Assembly: GCF_019649055.1 (NCBI RefSeq)
Contig: NW_026570239.1
Coordinates: 310,001 to 374,000 of the forward strand
Direction: 5' to 3'
Source: Paramacrobiotus metropolitanus
Lineage: Eukaryota > Tardigrada > Eutardigrada > Parachela > Macrobiotidae
Length of the DNA: 64,000 nucleotides
Of the stretch, positions 11,676 through 22,687 are shown one piece after another (the stretch's first letter is position 1; each line of letters starts with the position of its first letter). The notes beneath the pieces are model-generated. The model searched no databases. It was not told the DNA's origin and was given only the letters and a program-made list of their open reading frames with translations. A program made the translations under genes and the position numbers.

Positions 11676-14600
11676 ATGTACAGCGGAGTGTTTTTATTAA
11701 TTAGCGGACTAGTGTGGTCCGGTGAGTGTTTGCCGCTAAATCACCGTCAAACGTTGCCGGTGGAGAATTATGGCGCGGCCGCCGGGAAAGCGGCGGAGAT
11801 CGCCTGGGGCGCCAATGCGACCCATGTGGAGGTGCAGTTGACCTTCCCGACCGGCGGCTGGGTGGCCATGGGGCTGTCGCCCAACGGCGGTATGGACCAA
11901 TCGGATGTGCTGTTCGGTTATGTTGATGCGAAAACACATGAAGTTGTCGTACAGGTATAATACTTATTACTTGTTTTTTTAACCTTATGTTGTGATTTAT
12001 TTTTAATTTTCTCATTTGAATTAATTTAGCATTTTGTTATTATTTTATAGTTTTTTATTGTTTGACTTGTTTTTTTATTTTTATCGCTTCTTGCTTTTTC
12101 CTGATTTTTTTTCGTATTTCTTATTTCTTATATTTCTTGTTTCTTATTTCTTATTTCTTATTTCTTATTTCTTCTTTCTTCTTTCTTCTTTCTTCTTTCT
12201 TCTTTCTTCTTTCTTCTTTCTTCTTTCTTCTTTCTTCTTTCTTCTTTTCATGTTGTGATATCTTATTGAGATTTCGTTTATCTGTATGGCACCGTGATCA
12301 CTACTGCGAGTCATTTTATTTAATTTTTATTACAGAAGTATTCAACACTAAAGTTAATAAGTTCTGGACGGCATGCATACGAATTTATTTACTTAATCAA
12401 TAATCAAAGAATTATCGAAAAAAGCCGGCCGAAATTATGCTGCATCTTCAGCAATATTTGCTTTGGGTTTTTAAAGCATTTATTAAATATAGGACCGTTG
12501 GTTAACGGCTGATATGGCCACCTACCAAGTCAACCTAGAGATGGACAAACAACAGGACTGGCAACCGGTATCCGGCTCGAAGAACGCTAGTTACACGGTG
12601 CTGCGCGCCGTCCGCCGCCTGAAGACATGTGACGAGAAAGACCGCCCGTTCACCGTAAGCCAACAAAAAAATTAATGCATAACGGCAGAATCGTTGTTTA
12701 CCTCTGCTCTTACAGAACGCTGCCGGTCCCGTGATTTACAGCTACAGCTTCACCCAGCCCACCAGTCGCACGGCAGCCGTCCGTAAGCATGACGTCCGCG
12801 GCTCCGTCAGCATTAATTTCCTGCAGAGCAAGGAGGAGGACAGGAGCAAAATGCTGAAGGATGTCAATAAAGTCCTGGAGTTCCGCATGGACAATGTACA
12901 GTAGAAATTATTCTGACGGGAGAGTTATTGCTGAATACACTGGATTTTTATAGGTACATGTTTCCAGCGAGGCCAGCACACAATACTGGTGTACGCTGAC
13001 GCAGATGCCGGAATTCGACAAGAAATACCAATCTATCGCCGTATGTCAAAGAACAAAACACTACCAAAAGCTGAATAACCTGGTTCTGCAGATCGGGATA
13101 CCGAAACAAATAAAAATTTTATGAGCTTTCTTTTTCGTTTAAACACTTTTTAAGTCAGTATTTTTAGTTTATTATTTTCTACATTTTTATTTATGAATTT
13201 ATCATTTTAAACGTAACCAGATTAAGAATATTTTTTAGCAGCTTGCTACTGCGATGCGCTGAGTGCGATGACAGTTTTATAGCGATAAAATGCTGCCAGT
13301 GCTCGCTGTTTTCCTGAAATAGAATTAGACAGTACCGATTTAAAATCGATAAATTACTTTCGGTTTGGCTGAACGCAGCTGTTAAGATTACACAAGAAAA
13401 CTGGTCTAAAACTAGCCTAATGAACGTTGATAAAAATTCCGAAGATCCAATACCACTTTTTGCGCTTAGCAACCGGCATTTTTGCAGCATGAGCCGTTGA
13501 TAAACCAAGATAATTTGCCGCACATCCATCACATGTTAGCCTACACGTGCGACGACATCCCCGAAGAGCAGATGAATGAGAAGACGTTCTTGTGCGGCCC
13601 GGAAGACGGATCGTTTGTGATGTCGTACTGCAAGAATCTGCTGGCTGGATGGGCCATGGGCGCTGCGGTAATATTACTTTACTCCAGTTGTACTTCTACG
13701 CGTAGAAGTTCCTTCAAATGCAAATTCCACACGGAATTTGCAACTGGCGACGAAGGTGTTGATGGTAATTTGTTTGTAGCCAATTGCGTATCAGCCGGCT
13801 AACGTTGGCCAGCCTTTCACACCGGAAATGTCCGGCAAGTATGTCGTTGTCCAGATGCACTACAACAATCCCGATCATGCCGGTAGGTTTGTGAAACAAT
13901 ATAATAATCAGCTTAAAAAATGCATCATTGCTATTCGCTCATTTTGGAAACGTTACATATGTGACGCTGCCATCATGTTACGAGATGCTTAACTAAAGTA
14001 ATGTTATTACAGATTTTAATGATGATTCCGGTTTGCGAATGATGCTGACCGATAAAATGCGAACATACGACAGCGCATCGCTGATGATTGGCGCTCTGGA
14101 ATTGGACTGTAAGGAACAGGCTGATTAATTTCCTGGCAATAAAATTTACTATTATGCTATATGCTCAGCCAAAACATTGTTATTTATTGACAGTTGCTTT
14201 TACCCTGCCACCGGAACAGAAAGTATTCCAACTGCAAGCACAGTGTTCGGATCAGTGCACTTCAGCAGCGGTAAGAGCACGTACAGAGGTATTAGCACAA
14301 AAATTAAGTGCCTTGTATAACTTGCGTGAAAGCCAGTTATGTCTGGCCTTTTTCAAAAATTATTGCGCATTATTATCAAAAATTATTGCGCATGTGGCAC
14401 AACTCACGCTATCACGTCAAAGTTGATTGCATATCCACTAGCAGTCCCAGTTAGTATAGTGGTGAGTATCTCCGCCTGTCACGTGGAAGACCGGGGTTCG
14501 ATTCCCCGACTGGGAGACTTTTTGCCTTTTTTACAAACCAGCTTGCCTTTTATTGCTGCCAGGACTCTCGCTTTAGCTATTCCATTAAACATTTTAATCA

Positions 14601-16335
14601 AAGTTTTTTTGTAAAGCCAATAAACTGAAGAAAAAATAAATCATTAATAAAAGGCAGGTTGATCTACAGAAATTGCAAAAAGTCTCCCAGTCGGGGAATC
14701 GAACCCCGGTCTTCCACGTGACAGGCGGAGATACTCACCACTATACTAACTGGGATTGCTAATAAAACTTCAATCCACTTTAGCGCAACAGCCTGTTTTG
14801 TCCGCTTTAAGTAAGTACTTTTTTTCGTACTCGTATAAGTACTGTATATGAGCGGATTTTTTGTCACTTGCAAGAGAAAATGCCAACAATAAATTTCCGC
14901 CTATACTACATTTTTCGAGAAACGAAAAATACCAAAAGCGTTCAGGCCATTATTCTCGTTACAGCCATAATTTTTTTTAATTGCCTGTATTCTGCATGAC
15001 TTAGTGGCTTACTTGCGTATTCTATTATTCGCAGCTTCCCAAAGATGGCATCAAGGTTTTCGGCAGCGTAATCCACATGCATACAAGAGGTACCGCGCAG
15101 CGAATCTTACAATTTTCTAGATATGTAATTTATTGAAAACCTGCGCTAAATACGAAAATTTCCATATGTCTTTTTAATACAATCACAATTACAATATTAT
15201 AAAGCTAATTTTACTGCTTTTTTAATTGATGTGCCCAGGTGTTAGTGGCGTTGTGCGTCACTTCCGCGGACAAAAAGAACTACCACCATTGGACATGGAC
15301 CGTGCCTACGATTTCAACTTGCAAGCCGGACGGGAGATCGATCCGCCACGTGTTATCCTTCCGGTCAGCCGAAATGTTTATGCATGGACAAAACATAAAA
15401 ACCGACTGTACAAACCTGTCTGTTTTGTAGGGAGATCGATTAGTTTTACAGTGTAACTACACCACCGCCAACGACACGGAACCCGTTTTCGTACGTCCGC
15501 TGCATTTTCACTTTTCAGATTCTTTATACAATTATTTACGTGGATGCAAAAGTATAGTCATACGTATTACGTATCATAAATGATACAGTTATATTTTATA
15601 ATAAATTAATAGTATTGTTATAAAATTCAAATGTTGTCCGCCCTCATTAAAAATTTAATTAGGGCGGAGAAGGATCAATGGAGGAAATGTGCCTGGCATT
15701 TTTAGAGTATTATCCGAAAACCGCGATGCACACCTGCGGCGCCAGCTACCCGGTGATGAAATACCTCACGAACGGCCTCATGATGGACCGCAACGCGTAC
15801 GTCGCACGAGCGAATCGAAATAGGAAATAGCCTTATCGTTTAAGTTTTTAAATAATAAAATAAATTATGAGAACGCGTCAAGCCTCCCTTTTAGCAATAT
15901 TAATTACAGTTTAACATCCATCGGCGCCTCTGTTTCGAGCCAAGCGCGCCAAGCAATGAGCGGCGGTGCCAACACAAACATGATGATGAAGCAGGAGATG
16001 ATGAGTGAACTGAAAGGTCCCGTGTCGGATTTTATCAACGAGATCTACTGGACACCGGAGAAGGCCAAACCGCTGCAGGATTTCTATTTCGCTCGCAATA
16101 ATTACATCGGAGTCTGCGTTATGGACGTACGTGTTTAACAGCCTTAACCGTTTAAATTTTTCTATCTGTTTATGTCATTTTACTGCTTTACAAATTGTGT
16201 AGATAGACTTATTAAAACTAATACGCTTATTGTACACATCGTGTTATACAGGATGGAGTAAAGCGAGTCGACAACGATAATCCACCACCGATCCGACCGT
16301 ACGTCTTACCGCCACTCAATGCCGGCTGTCCATAA
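11676..16335 (+). CDS. DOMON/copper type II monooxygenase (DBH/MOXD1-like), paralogue A
   Basis: Fourteen exons give 612 residues: 11676-11954, 12493-12654, 12716-12895, 12954-13040, 13488-13667, 13780-13882, 14013-14108, 14194-14270, 15035-15089, 15239-15363, 15431-15490, 15663-15796, 15910-16126, 16252-16335. Family members hydroxylate a substrate with copper, ascorbate and O2; the substrate here is unknown. Order: signal peptide (FLLISGLVWSGECLP), DOMON domain (MGLSPNGGMDQSDVLFGYVD), copper monooxygenase N- and C-domains. Copper ligands are all present: HIHHM and VQMHYNN for one site, HMHTR plus MEEMC for the other. No C-terminal anchor is seen, so it is probably a soluble secretory-pathway enzyme. 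Intron 1 holds a heptamer microsatellite and intron 8 two tRNA genes. A YEP motif conserved in C is HEP here. Confidence 0.93.
12116..12247. repeat. Heptanucleotide microsatellite (TTATTTC then TTCTTTC)
   Basis: In intron 1 of monooxygenase A, a run of TTATTTC-like units turns into about ten TTCTTTC units with a strict 7-bp period. The plus strand is almost pure pyrimidine. Confidence 0.9.
14445..14516 (+). tRNA. tRNA-Asp (anticodon GTC)
   Basis: A 72-base cloverleaf: acceptor TCCCAGT pairs with ACTGGGA (14509-14515), followed by discriminator G. The D arm contains TAGTATAGTGGT, the anticodon stem is TCCGC/GTGGA with GTC at 14478-14480, and the T arm is GGTTCGATTCC. The CCA end is not encoded. 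A T run (14519-14523) right after it is a Pol III terminator. It lies in intron 8 of monooxygenase A, in the same orientation. Confidence 0.95.
14684..14755 (-). tRNA. tRNA-Asp (anticodon GTC), inverted identical copy
   Basis: This is the exact reverse complement of the tRNA at 14445-14516, including the GACTTTTTGC terminator context. The two genes converge across a 167-bp spacer and make a 72-bp-arm inverted repeat inside the same intron. Confidence 0.95.
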
Positions 16336-16563
16336 ATGAATAGCGTAACGTCAAACGATAACGCGGAAGTCGGATAATGCTTATCAGCATTTTTGTATTG
16401 CCTTTTTGTTAAACAGTTATACCGGACATGATTGATGTGTTCTTAACGAAAATGTGTTCCAGCGTGAACGATCTAACTATAATTATAATTTTACCTGGCT
16501 TATCTTTCTGCACGCCAGCGCTTGTAGTTACTCGGTGTCAGTTTTAAAGTAACTGGGAATAAA
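16111..16563 (+). repeat. Source copy of a segmental duplication (3' end of monooxygenase A)
   Basis: This covers the end of exon 13, intron 13, exon 14 and the 3' UTR of gene A, ending at AATAAA. It is repeated with scattered changes at 19797-20281. Shared blocks include ACGATAACGCGGAAGTC, GCTTATCAGCATTT and AACGAAAATGTGTTCCA. Confidence 0.85.
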
Positions 16564-17744
16564 CATTTATGTGGTTTTTCAAAATAAGAAATCATAAACA
16601 GCATACCAGCGTTATTAATTCACTTTGAATCGGGGCTAAGAATGCAAAACAATTTTTTTCTCTTTTGACTCCAGCGCTACCACCCAGGCTAGCACTGGGA
16701 TGGTCGGAGGCCGGCAGTTACAATTTGGTTTTGAACTTTTTCCCGAAAAAAGGACACGTTGAGTAGATACGGCTGACGCCACGCGAGTTAATTAAGTACA
16801 ACTGTAAAATAACGTAAATTACAACCGTAATTAGTACATAGCATAGCTATTGACAAAACGCAGCAAAAATTATCGGGCTTCGCATCATAAGTTGGTTGTG
16901 TACACTGCACAGTACCGAATACGGTTAACAGGTCGCTGAAAGTGCATATCGCATTCCTAAAGTAGTGTTATTATTTCTAATTAATGTCCCTCTACCTAAT
17001 AATAGTAAATCTCGAAAAGAGTTTCCAGATCAGCATTGTTTTCTATAGACTTTTATTGGTGTTGTTTCGTTGTTTTGTTGTCAGATGAAGTAACTTAAAG
17101 CGGGAGCGCTTTGTTCTGTAGTTGCACCGACTCAGTTTAAAGATAACCGGAACACATCTCGGGGTGTATTTGCTTGCTGTCTGATTTCCCCTTTCGGTTG
17201 CACTTGCCGCTAATACAAATTCACGCTTGAAACTAGACTTATGTAAAATACGACGATGTTGACCCATTAACAACCTGGCGCCACAAACATATTAGCAATC
17301 TATTAATGGTAATAGCGTGCGCACCTTAATCGGGTAAATTTGTGGAATCGTCGTCCTGATCAAATTAGCACACGTAGACTTAACCGCCATTGGTGCCGAC
17401 GCGCATGATAACCCCATTCAACGATAACGGCAAAGCCGTGGTCATGACGTATAACAACGTGTTTTTATTGACTTTTTGTTGCACGATTGTCAGGGTGCTT
17501 TTACTGAATTGCTTTCCCATTGCAATTGCCTAAATGCAAACATTGTTAGCACAGAAATAGCACAAGAGCGCAACAAAATTTGTGCTTCATCGGTGTGACG
17601 GGTCAATAAGCCGATGTTCTAGTCTCGCCTCCTTCGCAATACACAATTTACCATATTGCAAAGCTTTACAAAGGAATTTGCTAATCCCATGTTTTACCAG
17701 ACTCAAGTGTAAAAAAATACGAAGACGTAACAGTACATGCCAAC
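16564..17744. other. Intergenic, no gene seen
   Basis: Lies between the 3' end of monooxygenase A and the chimeric gene, so presumably holds the latter's promoter. No coding frame or repeat stands out. Confidence 0.45.
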
Positions 17745-19574
17745 ATGGCGCCCGTATTTTTCGCCAATATGCAAGCGGTAGTGTTTGCATATTTTGTCGG
17801 GGGAATTTCTGGAATTGCCGTTGCGATCAGATTGGCCTGTAAACGCTGCGGTGCGCTTTCAAGACGCCTGCGCGGTGCCCAGCTGGACGTTTTCGATGTT
17901 CCGCCCATTGAACATTCATTCCTGAAGATACCTGTATGTCAATACTGGTAGCTCGCTGTATCACACTAACTTAATCAAATTTTACCAGGGCCATAGGAAG
18001 TTTTGCAAATATAAGCACTCGGGCAAAAAAAAACTACACGTCCATTTTTGCAGACATATCAAGATCTTAAGAGGGCAAATGAAAGGCCTAACGCTCGTGA
18101 CATCGGACGGCAATATGTGGATTATCTACGATTCAAAGATAATTATGAAGAAGCGGCACGCGTCTGCCCAGAGCTGCTGGGCAATGACAGAGTTGCGTGG
18201 GAAGAACAAGTGGCAGAATTCTCTCGTGCTGGCAAGATGAGAATTCTGGCACCGTACATACCGGTTTCCAACGACTTCCAGCTGGCACCCGAATCGTATA
18301 GACTTGCTCTGTTATCCTTTCTGCCAGATGATTACGAGCGATTTCTTCGCAAGGCGAAGGAATGGTCAAGCGTATTACATAATGTTCAATCCATTATTAA
18401 CGCAGTGTTAGAGACCTTGCTGAACAATCCTAAGCAGCCGGTCTTACTGGAATCGCTGATCATTTTCTATACGCTGGCTGGACAATATGATCAAGCGCTG
18501 AAAAACAGCGTAATGCTCAAGCATCCAGACGTATTCCCGTTAATCAAAGAGCACAATTTATACAAAGCCATCGTTGACCAGCAGGTGCTTGTAGGCTTAA
18601 TGGATATTGATATTACACAAACTGTGCGTCTGCTGACGGACCATAGTGATCATATCGGGACACATGTTGATCCAATCATTTTAATTCGCAAGATCAGAAA
18701 TGGGTTGCAGATACCCGGTCTCCGGGATTCGCTCGTTCAAATTCTACAGGATTATAACTGGCAGGTACGATCTATATCTGGCACGTTTGTTTCCGGAAAT
18801 TTGAGAAACTTAGCCGAATTTTCCTGTAACATATTTTATTCTGATGTTTTATTTGTTAGTATTAATTTTGTTTACATTCCAAATTAATAGTACTTACTTT
18901 CTTTACTTCCTTCCGTTTTCATTTTGGTCTGTTGCAATTTGCAGATGACCTTACGAGACGGTTATCGAAAGATAATGCTTAGCGACTGTTATGAACTGCT
19001 GATGAAATTACTTAAACTGCGCCAACGAGGACTTTCTGTTGATTCGGAATTAATCTGCCACATTTGCAAGAACAGGGTGGTTCGGAAGAACAGTACCAAC
19101 TCTGACCTTAATGATGGAGTAACCGTCTTCCGGTGTAAACATGCATTCCACACCGGCTCTGTCCTAACGGCCGCCGTGGGATGCCCTGTATGTGACATAG
19201 GACGAAAAGACGAGTCCGACGCTTCTTCTCATCAACCCCGTTCGATGAAGTGCGCCGACAAACCGCCACACGCAGCGGAAACCAGCAACCGGAATCACTA
19301 CCGTTTCCGACAGCTGTCGGATGCAGTCAGTCCTGCTGTTAGCGAAACTCTGGCAGTGCTCAGCCAGCCGACACACGATCTTTCTAAGTGTTTCGGTCGT
19401 AGGATTCCCGCGAAGACGGTGGAAGTGAGCTTGAGTTCCTTTTCAGAGCAACGTTTCAGAGCTGCTGTTGTACGTGGCAATGTGACCGTGATTCTAAGCA
19501 CTTTGCCGCGAGCTAATCCATCTGAGGAAGGTAAAGACCGAATTGGTTGTCTGAATTTTGATTTTTGCTACTAA
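17745..19574 (+). CDS. Chimeric gene: epoxide-hydrolase membrane-anchor exon fused to a shortened VPS41
   Basis: Exons 17745-17933, 18054-18764 and 18945-19574 are all phase 0 and give 509 residues. Exon 1 (63 aa) matches the first exon of the epoxide hydrolase at 20315: an N-terminal membrane anchor (AYFVGGISGIAVAI) ending HSFLKIP. Exons 2-3 are VPS41-like (HOPS tethering complex, late endosome/lysosome): DIGRQYVDYL, EEAARVCPELLG, HPDVFPLIKEHNLY, IGTHVDPIILI, LRDSLVQILQDYN and a C-terminal RING (CHIC, FRCKHAFH, CPVC). The WD40 propeller is absent and roughly 120-130 residues of the helical repeat are missing before IGTHVDP. The RING lacks one Cys ligand. About 120 unfamiliar residues follow, then AATAAA at 19627. 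Long stop-free exons argue against simple decay, but it could still be a young pseudogene. Confidence 0.7.
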
Positions 19575-19796
19575 TGTAAAGCAGTAGCATAGAATTTTGC
19601 GTCTAGTTTCAGTTATTATCATTGGAAATAAATTGTGCATTTTTTTGCCTGTAAGCTGAGACTGCTGTTTAATTTTCCATTTATTAAAGAAGCGCCAAGG
19701 AAAGCAGTTTGAGTTCTGTGAGCTGAGATAATCATTCTATAAGTATGTTTTTATGATTAAACGAGGTGACTGGACAAAACACCTGCGTATTACATC

Positions 19797-20281
19797 GATG
19801 TCTGCAATATGACCGTATGACGTACGTGTCTGTGTCTTAACACTCCTATCCGTTTTAACTTTTCCACTGGTTTCTGCTTGAATATGTCATTATATTCATT
19901 TACGAATTTTATAGATTTGTTTTCCAAACTAATACGATTATCATAAACCGTGTATTACAGGATGGAATAAAGTGAGTGGCTAACGATAACCCACCACCAT
20001 CCGACCGTACATTTTTCCGCTACTCAATGCCGGCTTTGCAGAAACGAACAGCGTAACGCAAAACGATAACGCGGAAGTCAGATAACGCTTATCAGCATTT
20101 GCTGTTGCCATGCTGTTAAATTGTAATCCGTGACTGACACTGTTGTGTTCGTAACGAAAATGTGTTCCAACGTGAACGATCTAACTGTATTAATTTAATG
20201 ATTAATCTAGCTTATCCATCAGCGCTCCCTGTCAATATCAGTTCCTCCGTGTCAATATTAGGGGAACTAAGAATAAAACAA
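19797..20281 (+). pseudogene. Decayed duplicate of the 3' end of monooxygenase A
   Basis: Aligns over its whole length with 16111-16563. The final-exon equivalent follows ACAG at about 19961 but reads GATGGAATAAAGTGA, hitting a stop after four codons, and no upstream monooxygenase exons are present. The copy ends at an AATAAA only some 40 bp before the start codon of the epoxide hydrolase, so that gene's promoter probably lies in this relic. Confidence 0.85.
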
Positions 20282-20314
20282 TTATCTGGCTTAATAAAAT
20301 AATACAACATTAGC

Positions 20315-22237
20315 ATGGCATTGGCGACAATACCGCTGGCATTCATTGGCAACTTGTTTGCCGTAATTTTCGCGTATATCATCGGGGGAATTTGTGGCAT
20401 TGGCGTAATGATCCAATTAGCGTATGAATCCTGTTTCGCAGTTCCTCGGCGCGTGCGCGACGTCAAACCGAAAATTCTTGATCAACTGGATTTTGAGCAC
20501 GGATTCCTGAGAGTTCCTGTATGTTAATACATGTGTTTTTATGTATCTGTATAGCACTTAAAAGTAATCGATCTTGACGAAACCAATTAGCAAAGACTCC
20601 AACTCGAATGAGAAATAATACACAAACGAGCTGCGGTATTCTTCCAGACGTACCATGGTTTTAAAAACGAGAGTGAGCCGCTACGGGATAGCGAAATCCG
20701 GCTGCATTATGTCGCAGCTGGTGAACCCGGTCGACCGCTCATGTTATTCATCCACGGATTCCCAGATCTGTGGTTCGGCTGGCGTCACCAGCTACAGCAT
20801 TTCCGGTCCCATTTTCGGTAATTCAATCAAGCCGCAATATACTCAATGCCAGCCAGTTCTATAGAAACTATAGAAAACCGAAGTATTTTCTTTAGTGTGG
20901 TAGCTATTGATAATCGCGGTTACGGAGAATCGGATAAACCAACCGATCGGCGCGCTTATACACTGCCGCTGTTGGTGCGAGATGTGCGCAGTGTCATCCA
21001 GCAAATGGGCTATGAAAAGTGCATCCTGGTGGGGCATGACTGGGGCGGTACGCTCAGTCTTCACACACTGCTCAACCGAGAAACCCAGGACAATGACGAA
21101 AATTTTAAAATCTCGAGCTTTTTCTTTAGGTTTAATATCCTGGACTTTTGCGGCGGTCTTCCCGGAAATGGTGGATCTTCTGATTGTCATGAACTGTCCT
21201 CATCCGCTCGCATTTAGCAGGATGCCCTTCGGCGACCTAATTCGACAATTTTTTAAAAGCTGGTATTGCCTCAAAAAGTTTTTTAAAAGTAATGAGAAAC
21301 TGTACAAGAAAAACAAAATCAAATCAAAAGAATTTAGAAAAACAAGCGACCAGAAAATATTAAAATTCAGATGTAAAATAATTTTTAAAAATCTGAAAAT
21401 GAAAAAAGTCAGAAAAAGCATTAAAATAATTTCTTTAAATTTAAAAAACTAAAAAACTCAAATACTGTAGAGTAACCCTGCACTTGACAGCTTTTTCGTA
21501 CGATATGAGCTATACGGCACTGTAGTACTGACAAACGTTCAGCTGGCTCAGAGCCGACTGCACTGCACTCACATGTGCTGCCTGCCTAGTCTCAGGCAGC
21601 ACATGTGAATGGTGAATGTGCTCGTACAGCGTACGTCTATCTGAGCTGTAAAAAAAGCTGTCAAGTGCAGGGTTACTCTACAGTACATATAAAGATAAAT
21701 TTAAAAATTATTCAATTGGAAAGCAAAATACTAGGAAAATTTGTGTTTCAAATGTACAGATTTTGTGTATGTACGCAGGTATATATTTTTCTTCCAACTT
21801 CCATATCTCCCGGAACGCATGTTCCTCAGCAACGATCTGTACCGCGTAGAAGCCATGTTGACCCAACCACCGCTGTGTCGTACGCCGAGCGCCGTTACCC
21901 CGAAGAAGTGGAAGTATACAAGTATTATCTGGGGAAAGACGGTGCTCTGCGGCCGCTCCTCAATTACTACCGCAACCTGATCCGCGTCTTCCCGCCACCC
22001 ATGCCCTCGTTGATGGGTATCCGGCCGCCGGTACACCTACTGCATGGGACCGGGGATCCGGCGCTGAGTGTCAGTGCCGCCGAAAGGTCACGGGAATGTG
22101 TGGCGGGGACCTTCCAGCTGCGGCTGCTGGATGGTTACGGCCACTGGATTAACCAGGAAGCACCATTCGGTGTCCACATGTCGATGGAGGAGTTTATGAG
22201 TCAAGCCGGATTCATAACGCCTTTGCTCTCGAGATAG
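20315..22237 (+). CDS. Membrane-anchored epoxide hydrolase (EPHX3/4-like), apparent frameshift in last exon
   Basis: Exons 20315-20518, 20648-20817, 20896-21047, 21130-21262 and 21779-22237. The family opens epoxides to diols at the ER membrane. Seen: N-terminal anchor (FAVIFAYIIGGICGIGVMI), oxyanion HGFP, IDNRGYGESD, nucleophile elbow GHDWGG (Asp, formed across the 21047/21130 junction), MNCPHP, lid tyrosines in YKYYL and LNYYRN, acid Asp in HGTGDPAL and His in GYGHWI. The last exon runs in one frame to about MLTQP (21860s) and in another from about YAERRYPEE (21890) to the stop: one base is missing between them. Without it the product would be near 372 aa. Either the gene is inactive or the base was lost in assembly. 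Intron 4 carries a MITE. Confidence 0.85.
21463..21685. mobile_element. Tc1/mariner-type MITE (TA target duplication)
   Basis: Terminal inverted repeats of at least 32 bp, outer end CTGTAGAGTAACCCTGCACT (left starting at 21465, right ending at 21683), are flanked on both sides by TA. The element is 223 bp including the TA pair, with no coding capacity. A perfect internal hairpin (CACATGTGCTGCCTG and its complement around a 7-base loop) sits in the middle. It lies within intron 4 of the epoxide hydrolase. Confidence 0.9.
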
Positions 22238-22380
22238 CGTTAAAAATATCTTATTTTTACCGACTGCTGTTTTTTTCCAAAATTTTATACGCACTAGTCG
22301 TTGTGAATGATACTGGTATTACTAATACCATAATTATTACAGACTTCAAAATTAATTTACAGCTTTAACTAATCTAATTA

Positions 22381-22671
22381 CGAGGAGGAAACAAGCATCT
22401 TCGGTAGCGCGTTCAAATAGTCAAGACACTTTGAACACTCGTGTGGCTGCAAATCTGGCTTAACAGTCGACCGCGTAAGGCTGCCAGTCCACGTTTAACT
22501 TGGCCACTGTCAATCAGGGCACCCATCCACGGTTGACGGTGAGGTGTACGCAGATGCATAACCTTCCACAGTTGGCTGTTAAGTGAATTATGCTGTCGCA
22601 CACTTGACGCACAGTTTTCAAAGAGTCTTGACTATTCGAACGCGCTACCGAAGATGCTTGTTCTCTCCTCG
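22381..22671. mobile_element. MITE with about 50-bp terminal inverted repeats (family 1)
   Basis: The ends begin CGAGGAG and share ACAAGCATCTTCGGTAGCGC and TAGTCAAGAC in inverted orientation. The interior resembles the element at 1272-1509 (AACAGTCGACCGCG, CATCCACGGTTGAC). A 15-bp direct repeat, ACAGCTTTAACTAAT, lies at 22359-22373 and 22673-22687 beside the two ends. Confidence 0.85.
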
Positions 22672-22687
22672 TACAGCTTTAACTAAT

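Noticed and set aside
12034-12403. Phe/Leu-rich open frames
   Set aside because: Translation of the TTCTTTC microsatellite; low complexity, not a gene.
21815-21895. 45-bp intron (GTAGAA to GAG) that would repair the epoxide hydrolase frame
   Set aside because: It would be shorter than the other introns here, lacks a pyrimidine tract, and would delete residues that fit the family. A one-base frameshift fits better.
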